64,000 nucleotides of DNA, from contig NW_026570478.1 of assembly GCF_019649055.1 (NCBI RefSeq), positions 1 through 64,000 on the forward strand, read 5' to 3'. The position numbers and the translations under genes were made by a program. The notes beneath the pieces are model-generated. The model ran no database searches. It saw only the letters and a program-made list of their open reading frames with translations, and was not told the DNA's origin. Positions 51,479-60,625 of this stretch are shown here, piece after piece (position 1 is the stretch's first letter; each line of letters starts with the position of its first letter). This stretch comes from Paramacrobiotus metropolitanus (lineage: Eukaryota > Tardigrada > Eutardigrada > Parachela > Macrobiotidae).

Positions 51479-54400
51479 ATGTGGAAACCACACATTGAAC
51501 GATATCATTGGAATAGATATCGGGCATGGTTATCAAGCGTAAAGAACTTCATAATGGGGAGAGGAAAATGGTTAAACCATTGGCAACAACGTGCGGATAA
51601 TGGATACCAAGATCCCCTTGACCCAGTAAAAACGGAACGGAAACTTGAAAGGGAAATGGAAGAAATGAATGAAGAAGTGCAGTTATGGGAAGAAGCAAGG
51701 ATAGAACTGTTCTGGGACTTTCGCATAAATCATATGTATAAAGGTCAAGGAAGAACAGTCATATTCCCGACAGGACTTCGTACACCGGTATACGAGTACG
51801 TTGTGATGTTCTGCAAAGCACTAAAAGAAGACAACTGGGACATATTTGACAAATATTGGACGAAATTTGAAGCGGACATCCCTATATTTGATACAAAAGA
51901 GATGCAAGAATTACAAGTAACCCGGAAAAGAAGGTTACCGGGATCACTGGAAAAGAAAAAGGTGACATTTGCACCCGATCCAGATGGAGTTGATTATCCT
52001 GAACGGGGAGGAGATACGTGGTGCATGTACGAAACAATTCCAAGTGATGATTGGGTCACCGAAGAACTGATGGCAAATTGCGTCTTTGTTGGTCCCAAAC
52101 GACCTAAAGGGTATGAAACGGCCCAACAGGACGAAGACGATAAAGTGACTGTAAAAGAAGCAGAGAGAAAGGAAACGGCTAAAGAAACAGTCGAAGGAGG
52201 ATCGAATGAAACGGAGGAATCGTTTACGTCAGCTCTTAACATTGCAAAGATGCTAACGGACAGAGGTGAAATGTGGAGGAAATTCAAAGAGGAGGTGAAA
52301 AGGATATCAAATGAACAGCAAAACCCAGTAACTGAGGCAAAAAACGGGAAAAGGTCACTCGATAACGGTGAGGAATGTCCGCCGGTCGAGTCGACCGAAG
52401 AGCCATTAATGAGCCTTGAAGAAATTGACGAACTGGAAAAGTCAAATCAAGAGGAACAAAGGTCAAACTCTGATCAGTCAGAAAGGTCATCAACGAGAAT
52501 ACGAGTAGCAAGGAGTCATCCCAGGATCGCTGCACGAAATGGAAGAAAAGCAAAAGAAGCAGACAAACCTCTACTCAAAAATCCAAAAGCGAAAAAACTT
52601 AGCGATCTACGGGAAAACGAAAGTGACCTTTCATCAGAAGACGAAGGAGTTGACGAGCGCCCGCTTGAAGAAGCTAACAAAGGTCAAGCAACTGCACAAG
52701 AATATGAGAGCAGTAACTCAGACTCGGAGTGGACGAGTTCAAGTGATAATTCAGCGACTTCAGAAGATTCAGGTGTAAGTGACCTTTCGGAACAAGAAGA
52801 CTTACTGGACTTGGACGAAGATGACGAAGTGGACGAAGAAAAAGAAAAAGAAATAAAAGTCAGAAGATTGAAAGTGGAAAAAGCTAGACTGTCGAAAGAT
52901 GTGATTAAAGTCTACAGCGACCAACGAATTAAATTGAAACCGTCAAACTGCACACGTGTAAAGGTCAAGATGGGAAAATATGCGCCGGCTCAAAACAAGT
53001 TGATGTTCACACCGGTCCCACAAATCGAAACTGACGTGCAGCCGTTAGCAGGAGTGACGGACCACAGAGGAAAATATTTCGAAATCGTCATTGCGAATCA
53101 CAGTAGCAAATACCAAATCGTAAAGAAAAATCAGCTTCTCGGCTACGTTGAACCGTATGAACATATGGAAAATGTAAAGGTCAACGCTGGGACAGTAAAG
53201 AATGTACTCGAAGATCCCGAGGTGGATGACACGACTAAAGCGGAATTGACAAAGATAATTGGAAATTTGAAGCTAGGACCTGACCTAACTGAGGAACAGA
53301 AGAATGACGTGTATAACGCCTTCTGGGAATTCTGGAAAGTCCTACCGACATCGAAGAAACCGTATGGGGACGTGAAAGGGGTCACTCACGTAATTGACAC
53401 GGGAGATGCGAAACCAGTCAAATGTAATCCGGCCAGAACGAGTTGGACAGGCCGTGAGTTCATAATAAAGCACATAGAAGAGATGTTAGCACAAGATGTA
53501 ATCGAACCGTCAGACGCCGAGTGGAGCTTTCCAGTTGTGTTGGCAGTTAAGAAAAACGGCGACGGGACAATGGGAACGAGATTTTGTGTCAATTACATCA
53601 TGCTGAATAAGCTAACGAGAAAGAATAATTACCCGCTACCGAATCCAGATGAGTTGCTCGACGCGTGCGCAGGCAACAAATATTATGGAAAAATGGACTT
53701 GCAAAGTGGATTCTGGCAGATCCCAATGGATCCAGCGTCAATCAACAAGACGACCTTTGTAACACAAGACGGAATGTACCGATTTAAGAGAATGCCATTT
53801 GGAGTTTGCAACGGGCCAGCAACATTTCAATTGTGCATGGACAAAGTATTGTCCAAAGCGAAAAGAAAGGGTTGTGTTTTCGGTTACATTGATGACGTTA
53901 TCTTCGCCGGAAAAACTTGGGCGATATTCATGCAGAATTTTAGAAACGTCTTAATGAGTCTAGTTGAAGCGGGATTCACAATAAAGCCAACTAAGTGCGA
54001 GTTCGGAATGAGACAAATGGGATTCCTCGGTCACATACTCAGTGAAGACGGAATCAGAATGGATCCGGAAAAGGACACCGCGGTCTCAGAATTCAAACGG
54101 CCTCAAACAGAACGACAGTTAAGGTCATTCCTCGGATTGGCGAATTATTATCGAAAGTTCATAATGGGATATGCACAGAGAAAGTGTCATCTGTATGAGT
54201 TGCTGAGACAAGACAAGCAAGTGAAAAAGGACTGGACAAAGATACATGAAGACGAATTCAACAGTCTGAAACAATTGTTATGCGAAGGCCCGGTATTGGC
54301 AAAATTTGACCCGACAAAACCGACTGTAATTGAATGCGACGCGAGCAAAGAGGGAATCGGAGCGGTCCTATCACAAGAAGGTCATCCGATTGCGTACGCT

Positions 54401-54766
54401 AGTCGCGTCTTACATGGAGCAGAAAGAAATTACGGCGTAATGGAATGGGAATGTCTGGCAGTGGTATTCGCTGTCAGAAAATTCAAGCAATTTATTGACT
54501 ATGCGGAATTCACCGTACGAACGGATCACCAGGCACTGACCAACTTGTTAAGGTCAGAAACGAATAAAGTTTTAATGAACCCGCGCCTGACAAGATGGGC
54601 GATGGCATTGCAAGGTCACCAGTTTAAAATTGAATATAAACCGGGAAAGTACTGTGACAATGCAGATGCGCTATCAAGAGCACCAATTGAAGGTCCAACT
54701 TGTCAAGAGGAGGAATTCGACGAGATTCCGAATTTTGAGGATTATAAGAAGGAATTCGACACGTAA
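51479..54766 (+). CDS. Gypsy reverse transcriptase and RNase H
   Basis: A 1095-codon frame. The first about 550 residues are an acidic linker (DLDEDDEVDEEKEKEIK). RT begins near residue 600: HVIDTGDAKPVK, FPVVLAVKKNGDG, FCVNYIMLNKLT, YYGKMDLQSGFWQIPM (first catalytic Asp), MPFGVCNGPATFQ and the YIDD box at 53885-53896 with the other two Asp. Then GFLGHILSEDGI, LGLANYYRKFI and an RNase H domain with IECDASKEGIGAVLSQ, WECLAVVFAVRKFK and RTDHQALTNL, which contain the acidic residues. All catalytic residues I can check are present. It copies element RNA to DNA. The following linker stays in phase after TAA 54764-54766. Confidence 0.92.
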   Translation: MWKPHIERYHWNRYRAWLSSVKNFIMGRGKWLNHWQQRADNGYQDPLDPVKTERKLEREMEEMNEEVQLWEEARIELFWDFRINHMYKGQGRTVIFPTGLRTPVYEYVVMFCKALKEDNWDIFDKYWTKFEADIPIFDTKEMQELQVTRKRRLPGSLEKKKVTFAPDPDGVDYPERGGDTWCMYETIPSDDWVTEELMANCVFVGPKRPKGYETAQQDEDDKVTVKEAERKETAKETVEGGSNETEESFTSALNIAKMLTDRGEMWRKFKEEVKRISNEQQNPVTEAKNGKRSLDNGEECPPVESTEEPLMSLEEIDELEKSNQEEQRSNSDQSERSSTRIRVARSHPRIAARNGRKAKEADKPLLKNPKAKKLSDLRENESDLSSEDEGVDERPLEEANKGQATAQEYESSNSDSEWTSSSDNSATSEDSGVSDLSEQEDLLDLDEDDEVDEEKEKEIKVRRLKVEKARLSKDVIKVYSDQRIKLKPSNCTRVKVKMGKYAPAQNKLMFTPVPQIETDVQPLAGVTDHRGKYFEIVIANHSSKYQIVKKNQLLGYVEPYEHMENVKVNAGTVKNVLEDPEVDDTTKAELTKIIGNLKLGPDLTEEQKNDVYNAFWEFWKVLPTSKKPYGDVKGVTHVIDTGDAKPVKCNPARTSWTGREFIIKHIEEMLAQDVIEPSDAEWSFPVVLAVKKNGDGTMGTRFCVNYIMLNKLTRKNNYPLPNPDELLDACAGNKYYGKMDLQSGFWQIPMDPASINKTTFVTQDGMYRFKRMPFGVCNGPATFQLCMDKVLSKAKRKGCVFGYIDDVIFAGKTWAIFMQNFRNVLMSLVEAGFTIKPTKCEFGMRQMGFLGHILSEDGIRMDPEKDTAVSEFKRPQTERQLRSFLGLANYYRKFIMGYAQRKCHLYELLRQDKQVKKDWTKIHEDEFNSLKQLLCEGPVLAKFDPTKPTVIECDASKEGIGAVLSQEGHPIAYASRVLHGAERNYGVMEWECLAVVFAVRKFKQFIDYAEFTVRTDHQALTNLLRSETNKVLMNPRLTRWAMALQGHQFKIEYKPGKYCDNADALSRAPIEGPTCQEEEFDEIPNFEDYKKEFDT

Positions 54767-55387
54767 GAACCAGCAGCTGAAATTGAACAGTTGTTCTTAC
54801 AGATGGTGGAACAACGAGAAAAACGTTTAAAGGTCACCTCAGCTACGGCGAATGAGTCGGCTGAATCAGAAGTGAAAGTGAACCGTGTAAAAAGCTGGTT
54901 GCCAAAGGTTAGTGACTTAAAGGTCACCGGACTTAAACGGGATCGGAAGCTCAAAATGGAAAGGTCACCGGACTCAATGAAGCATTGAAACAGAGATGAC
55001 CTTTGGGAAACGGACAAAGTAGCACAAGCATTGAACGAGTGCCCTATAAAGCTGTTGCGATTCCCGAAACAGATGAAAAAGAGGTATAAACCGCTACCAC
55101 GCTGTAAGGTCATTAAAGATTGGAACGAACTCAGTACGGCGACAGTTCGCATCGTCAACCTACAAGGAGATGAGGAAGAGGAAGACGACTCGAACTTGCA
55201 GTTGCGAAATAAACAGTTGAAAGATCCCCATTTGGCAATGATGATAGACGAATTGGAACATCTACCAGATGCTGAGACAAGATCGAAATTTGAAGTGCAC
55301 TATCAGTTATGGAATGGCATATTATACCGAGTAAAGGATAAAAATGGGAAACTTGAAAGGTCATATGTAGTACCGTTGTCAATATGA
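54767..55387 (+). pseudogene. Pol linker between RNase H and integrase
   Basis: Same phase as RT. Stops TAA (54764-54766), TGA (54986-54988) and TGA (55385-55387) interrupt otherwise continuous protein-like text: a basic segment rich in KVT repeats from AAAGGTCAC words, then DWNELSTATVRIVNL and LAMMIDELEHLPDAE shared with the minus-strand relative. Each stop is one transition from a sense codon such as Gln or Arg. Confidence 0.65.
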
Positions 55388-56352
55388 AGAGCGTTCATCC
55401 ACGCATTGCACGACGAGAAAGCAGCAGGCCATTTGGGATTCGAAAAGACACTGACAGCAATCCGACTTCGATATTACTGGGACAGGATGAGTACAGATGT
55501 GAAGAATTACATACTCGCCTGCCAAGGATGTCAGTTTCGAAAGACACCGAGAAAATGCCCACCCGGAAAACTGCAAGAGATAAAAGTTGGACATCCATTC
55601 TTCCGAGTCTACGCGGACTTGAAAGGACCGCTTTTGCCAACGAAGAAACGCGGATATAAGTACATAGCAGTATTCATCGATCAACTGACCAAATATGTGA
55701 TATCAGTACCGATGAAGACGGCAACGGCTAAAGAGTTCGCGAAGTGTTCGTAAAGCACGTGATATTGGTACACGGAGCACCGCACATTCTACATACTGAT
55801 CGCGGACGACACTTCACCGCCGAAGTATTGGCAAAGGTCACCAATGTGTTCAAGATTAAACACACGTTTGGAACGGCGTATCACCCAGAAGGTCAAGGCC
55901 AAGTTGAAAGACAGATGCAAACTATTGCGGATGGCTTAGCACAATATCTGAAAGCGGGAAATGAAAGGAAGTTCAACAAATATCTCCCATATGTTATTTC
56001 AGCAATGAACCGAGTCGTACACGCTACAACCGGATACTCAGCATATTATATGTTGCACGGCAGAGAAATGACAATGCCGGAAGATGTGGTCACAAAGACG
56101 AATATCCCAGACGATTATGGGACTCCCGATGAATGGGTAGAGACCATGAAGAAGAACTTGACCTTTGCAGAAGAAGTGGCCAAATGCAATATAAAAGATG
56201 CTTATGAAAAGAATGCGGAGATATACAATAAGAGGAAGTCGGAACCGAACTTTAAAGTGGGCGACTTTGTATTGATACGACTACCAAAGGACACGAAACA
56301 AGGAAAGAAAGAAAACCAGTCGGACTTTAAGTCAAAATGCGATAAAGTGTGA
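55388..56352 (+). CDS. Gypsy integrase, one frameshift
   Basis: In phase with RT to about 55740: HHCC zinc motif (ALHDEKAAGHLGFEKT; ACQGCQF), then the first catalytic Asp in RVYADLKGPL. A one-base phase change near 55741-55750 leads to frame 55744-56352: HTDRGRHFTAEVLAKV with the second Asp, YHPEGQGQVERQMQT with the catalytic Glu, and YMLHGREMTMP. The D,D(35)E set is complete, unlike in the minus-strand copy. TGA at 56350-56352 separates the C-terminal domain. Known role: inserting element DNA with a short target duplication. Confidence 0.85.
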
Positions 56353-57084
56353 AAGATTCTCAGTTTCGCGCGAGCAAACGAAGCGGAGGTCATCGAGCAG
56401 AACCCGAAGAAAGAAGCGGACTTGAAAGTGGTCTCGATTGATCGTCTGAAACCATGGCACCCTCCGTTGCCGGATGAGGAAAAAGGAACAGTAGAAAGAG
56501 TAACAGAGCGTACTCAAAAAGATTTGGATAAATCTTTTTTCGAACCACCTCTGCTGCCCGAAATGGAAAAAGTAAATGAAAACGAAACCGAAGAAGTCGA
56601 GCATGCTTCGAAAAATAGCATTAGTCAATTTTTCGAACCACGCTCACTGCTACCTGATATAAGCGGAGACAAACCAAAAAAGAAGAGAGAGAGACCAAGA
56701 AAAGAGGATAAAGACTTCGAAACTGCAGTAACACAAAAGTTGAACGCAGAAGCTGGAAATCTGGTAGAAAGGTCATTGGAAAAAGATATGGAAGTACCAG
56801 AGCGTAATTCCAAAAAGGACTTACAACAATCCTTTTTCGAACCACGCACTGCTAGCGATAATGAGAGGGACCTCATACAAAAGAGAAAGGAGGAAATAGA
56901 GGCGGTCAAATCAAAAGCTGAACAGTTGGGCCGCGACATAGCGAAAGCAATCGATGAGAGAAAGGTCAAACAGAAGAAAAAGAAACTAACTCCTACAGAA
57001 TTGTTGACCCAGAAAGGTGAAGTTGAAGATGCTGCCGACAAAGAACTCCTTGATCGGATAACTAAAAAACGCAAAAACAGATAA
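56353..57084 (+). CDS. Integrase C-terminal domain and charged tail
   Basis: In phase with the integrase core across TGA 56350-56352. KVVSIDRLKPWHPPLP is the typical end of gypsy integrase C-terminal domains. The tail has three FFEPP/FFEPR motifs (near 56540, 56630, 56837), like those after the protease, and a basic KKKRERPRKE stretch in the position of the AT-hook-like motif of the minus-strand copy. Ends at TAA 57082-57084. The FFEPR repeats look like short linear binding motifs; partner unknown. Confidence 0.65.
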   Translation, partial: KILSFARANEAEVIEQNPKKEADLKVVSIDRLKPWHPPLPDEEKGTVERVTERTQKDLDKSFFEPPLLPEMEKVNENETEEVEHASKNSISQFFEPRSLLPDISGDKPKKKRERPRKEDKDFETAVTQKLNAEAGNLVERSLEKDMEVPERNSKKDLQQSFFEPRTASDNERDLIQKRKEEIEAVKSKAEQLGRDIAKAIDERKVKQKKKKLTPTELLTQKGEVEDAADKELLDRITKKRKNR

Positions 57085-57209
57085 CCCACATAGATATGAA
57101 TAAGGGGTTCACTTCACTAAAGATAGGAGTTGGGAAGGTGTAAAAAGGTCATCACCGTTATAAAAGCTAACCAATATCGTTTCATTGTTACAGAAGGTAA
57201 GCACACTTA
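57085..57209 (+). promoter_or_regulatory. 3' splice site before the post-integrase ORF
   Basis: A branch-point-like GCTAACC is followed by TATCGTTTCATTGTTACAG (AG at 57193-57194), about 16 bases before the ATG of the next ORF. This is the arrangement of a spliced env-position message. The segment carries one AAAAAGGTCATC word. Confidence 0.6.
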
Positions 57210-58448
57210 ATGGACAGATTGGACCGACAAAACTCAGATAATTCTGACTCGGAAATTATTGAAAATCCGTTAAAAGCATCCACCCCTAAAAGAATGGAAG
57301 GCGAATATGGCTATGACATCTCATATGGTGAGGGGTCGACGTCGTCAGTAGGAACGGCGCAGAACGAACCCGGAACGGTACAAGGAGGACCTTATGGTGG
57401 CCCAGGGTATTACGGGTATCCTGGACAGCCGACAAGTTATCAAGATACAGTTAACTGGGTGCACCACGGCTCGACTGCCGGAACCCAGTACACAGAACAA
57501 GCGATGTACAATGCCCCTTATCAGCCGTATCCAGGAGCGTACACCCCACCAATGGGACCATCGCAGGTGATGATGGGATCGGCAACAATGTTGATGCCGC
57601 CACCGCAACAGACCACACCGAGCAGATTCATGGGACATAGCGGATTTAGCGGAATGGTGTCAACTCCAGTACAGTCTCAAAGAGCATCCCCGATATTGCC
57701 ACCCTTTCCAGCAACGGGAGGTCTGTCATTGTCGGACATTGGATCACCTCGCTTGAGATCACCGCAACAATTAGGAGCGCAACGGCCTCACCGAAACTCG
57801 CCACAAAAAGAAGAGAGGCGAGGAGGCAACAGATTTGATTCACCACGACCGCGAGGTATGTTGCCATCACTGGGCCCCAATTTAGAGGAGATCGGACCAG
57901 ATGGACTACGGGCAACGCCTCCAGGCGAACCGTCAGTGCATGAGTACGCGCCAAAACTCTCTTTGCATCTCAGAGAAGATGACGCGCGTTTGAATGTGAT
58001 CGTGGACAAAGAGGAAAAATTGACGGAAACGGATAGAGGGGCAATCCAGGATTTTAATAGGATGTGCCGTGACCTTTACAGAATTCACATGAGAGTTGAA
58101 GATGAACATGGATGGTATGGGAAGTTGATTAGCCTGGAGGCAGTCATCAAACCATGCCATATTGCATCGAATGGGAAAACGAAGCTAATCGAAGCAAAGC
58201 GCAAAGAATTAGCGATAAAGATCGCATCTATGTGGCAGTATCACCCGACAGTAAAGGGCAGGCAATGGCCATGGATTATTGAGAAGGTCCTGAGATACCT
58301 TAAGGTGTTCCCGGAGGAGAAAATGATCCCAGCAACCAGCAGTGCGGGACCATCCGGATCGTTAGCCGAAAAAGCAGCCTCAGTAGATGAGATGTCTGAC
58401 AGTGACCTTTTAGAAGCAAAAATAAAAGTCGATGCTGAATTGACTGAA
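57210..58448 (+). CDS. First half of the post-integrase accessory ORF
   Basis: About 413 element codons from the ATG near 57210; the open frame beyond 58448 (to 58598) belongs to the interrupted gypsy gag on the other strand. Residues 1-170 are Gly/Pro/Tyr/Gln-rich (YGGPGYYGYPGQPTSYQD; PPMGPSQVMMGSATML), then a basic Pro/Arg/Ser region, then a helical domain (DRGAIQDFNRMCRDLYRIHM; GKTKLIEAKRKELAIKIASM). The same layout occurs in the minus-strand relative at 24075-21501. No membrane segment, so not a recognisable envelope; low-complexity prion-like N-terminus is notable. The 3' half is at 33851-34390. Confidence 0.6.
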
Positions 58449-60350
58449 GTTTTCTTTAATGTACTTATTGTACTGTCGTTCTACTTTGAGGATAATGTCA
58501 GCTGGACACGTTTGTTGTATGTACTGTACATCATTCGGTGTGACTCTCGTGCACTCAGAGAAACCAAGCCTGAAATCTCTACAGAATGGGCAGAATAGCT
58601 TGCCGTTCAGCAGCTTGTAGCTATCGAAATGTATCACTTTCTCAGGTATTCTACTCTTCCAGTCTTCCTTGCGGCGGTCACGTGACTCGGAGCGCTCTCG
58701 TGAGAACTTACGTCTTCCTGTACTGTCAGGTTGTGGTTTGCGCCCGTCAGTACGATCACGTGAGTAACTATTACTACTTACGTCTCTACCATCTCGGTTG
58801 TTACGATTGTGGCTGAAGTCCCTGCTGCGGTCTCGCTCTCTGCTGAAGCAACGTGGCTGATACTGTGCGTGGCGGTCACTGTTACGATTATACTGATTAA
58901 AACGCGAACGGTCGAAAGGTCTATTCGTACCTTCTAGTCTGCCGTATGGGCTGGGTGACCGTCGACGCCAATTACTGTCGTACGAGCTGCGGTCCCGATA
59001 ATGTTGCCTGTTACGGCTGTCGCTACGGTTATGATACTCGTATTCTTGGTTATTGCGCGCTGCCGGTGTTGGCGGGCTGGCATGACACATTTACTGTTGT
59101 TTCGGTTGAATCTACTGTAGCGAGTTTTCCCAAAATGTTACGAATCTCATTAACAGAATTTACGTTGGCTGCGATTAATATTTTACGATATTCTGGAATG
59201 CCGGAGACAGCACGTTTAATTTCGGAGACTTTGTACTCTTCAGGCATACGACTATCTATCTCCTGGAATAATACTAGCATTTCGTCAAAAAATTGTTGTA
59301 CGTCATCACCAGGCTTCAGGCTCTTACGGGAAAGCTCTAAGCGTTTCTTATCAGCATAGTCTTCAGGGAGATACCGAGTTATTAGTTTATTGCGCCAGGC
59401 ATCGTAATTTAACTCTTTATTAGTTGACCATTCAGCTTCGAAAAATCTGCGCGGCGCCTCTCCTAAGTAGTTCGGTAACATGATTACTCGCCGTTCATTA
59501 TCCCAGTCTAATGTAATAGCTACTCTCTCAAACTGTTGAAAGAAATTACTGATCGTATATTCAGGCTTGTTGTTGAAAATCTCAATTTGAAATCTTTGGG
59601 TAAAGTTTACTATGATCTAGTTTAACAGCTGCAAGCGCATTCACGATACCTGCAAATTATTATTGGAGCTGGTACTTGTAGTATTATGTGCAACTGGAGC
59701 AGGTAATACTGTACTCTTATTATCCGCAGTTATGGTATGCTTTACATCAGGTGTACTGGCAGTACACTGTACATGGGCGTGATGCGGTAGAAATATAACT
59801 GTATTCTCCCTCTCACGCTCTTTACGTGCAAGCAGCAGCGCTCTTCTTCAAGCAGCTGTAGCTGCAGTGCGGCAATCTCTTCAGCATGCCGCGCTCCATG
59901 TAGCTGTTCAACAAAGTTATATGACTGCTTATGCGATTCCATCAGTAGCTGGTCTAAATATGCTCTGCCCTGCGCATCTGGCATGTACTGTGTGAGCGTA
60001 CTGTGTAATCTATTCGCTTCCTGTAAAGCATTCTGCAACTCAGGAGTACTGTTTACCAGGTGCTCACTGTCAGGCTCCACACTGTTTAGAGTGCTAGGCT
60101 GTTGTGGAGAGAGAGCGTCCCCTCTGTCCTTTGACAGCTGCGCAACCGAGCCAGCGGTCGCGTTGGTCTGATTGCTCTTAACTGGTGTGGTGTTGGCCTG
60201 CGATGACGCGTTGTTGTTGCTTTTCTCCCTGCGCAGTATCTTCTTCAGATCGTCTACGGTCAGATTCTGAGCACACATGTAATGTGCAATTGCTGTCTGT
60301 AGTTTACCGAAGTGGCTATTTTGCCGCAGTGTTTGCGGCGAAATAGCCAT
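58449..60350 (-). pseudogene. Gypsy gag, split from its pol by the giant element
   Basis: Three minus-strand frames: 60350-59742 (Gln/Asn-rich, helical LEKEANRLHSTL-type text, start may be displaced by the hairpin cluster), 59481-59050 (typical capsid: RRFFEAEWSTNKELNYDAW, then KPGDDVQQFFDEMLVLFQ) and 59090-58449 (Arg/Ser-rich, RERDRSRDFSHNRNNRDG, then CPFCRDFRLGFSEC). The last frame ends at the insertion point; its true final codons and stop lie at 33841-33849, where pol begins. Frame changes near 59060 and 59490-59740 show decay. Confidence 0.7.
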
Positions 60351-60485
60351 TAGCTATTTTACCGCACTATGGTCGGTAAAATAGCCTTTTGCTATTTTGC
60401 CGCACACTGCGTTACAATAGTCGTTAGCTATTTTGCCGCAGCATGGATGGCAAAATAGCCTTTTACTATTTTGCCGCAGTTTCCG
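60305..60485. repeat. Cluster of GCTATTTTGCCGCA hairpins
   Basis: Repeated units (TAGCTATTTTGCCGCA and complement) form at least three consecutive hairpins with differing loops: around 60312-60350, 60351-60390 and 60426-60470. The repeated phrase with TTTTGCCGC resembles the arms of the foldback element at 5428-6215 (ATTTTGCCGCGG). It may be a third foldback-type insertion, here upstream of the gypsy gag. Confidence 0.55.
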
Positions 60486-60625
60486 GTTAACGTAGAACAA
60501 TTTAAGAAGCTATTGATAATTATCTGTCTACGGAAAGATCGGAAGCGTAGTGCGGGCACGGCAATGCTCTGGATCCCATTTACGGGTGCAACCATCCATA
60601 AGTTCCAGACGTCCGCGGGACAATA

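Larger units (their letters stand above)
33849..58448 (+). mobile_element. 24.6-kb giant gypsy-type retroelement, circularly permuted
   Basis: The element interrupts the gag-pol junction of a minus-strand gypsy element. GTTTTC stands at both edges (33844-33849 and 58449-58454), and keeping one copy restores the gypsy gag end exactly. All genes run on the plus strand. There is no LTR or terminal inverted repeat at either end. The order is: accessory ORF 2nd half, acidic ORF, LPIRYT ORF, H1-like ORF, zinc/RS ORF, non-coding leader with hairpins, Gag, protease, RT-RNase H, integrase, accessory ORF 1st half. The accessory ORF is thus cut at the insertion point. Several single in-frame stops and frameshifts exist, so this copy is probably inactive but fairly young. 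Confidence 0.85.

Noticed and set aside
33849-58448. AAAGGTCA as proof of nuclear hormone receptor regulation
   Set aside because: The match to the receptor half-site is real, but copies lie throughout the coding region in all phases, far more than a promoter needs. I keep the word as an observation and leave the binder open.
33849-58448. Maverick/Polinton identity for the giant element
   Set aside because: A 6-base shared flank and large size fit, but there are no long terminal inverted repeats and no DNA polymerase B, packaging ATPase or jelly-roll capsid genes; it has gypsy RT, RNase H and Gag.
57210-58598. The full 462-codon ORF as one protein
   Set aside because: The last 50 codons are the antisense of the interrupted gypsy gag beyond the insertion point, so the element-encoded part ends at 58448.
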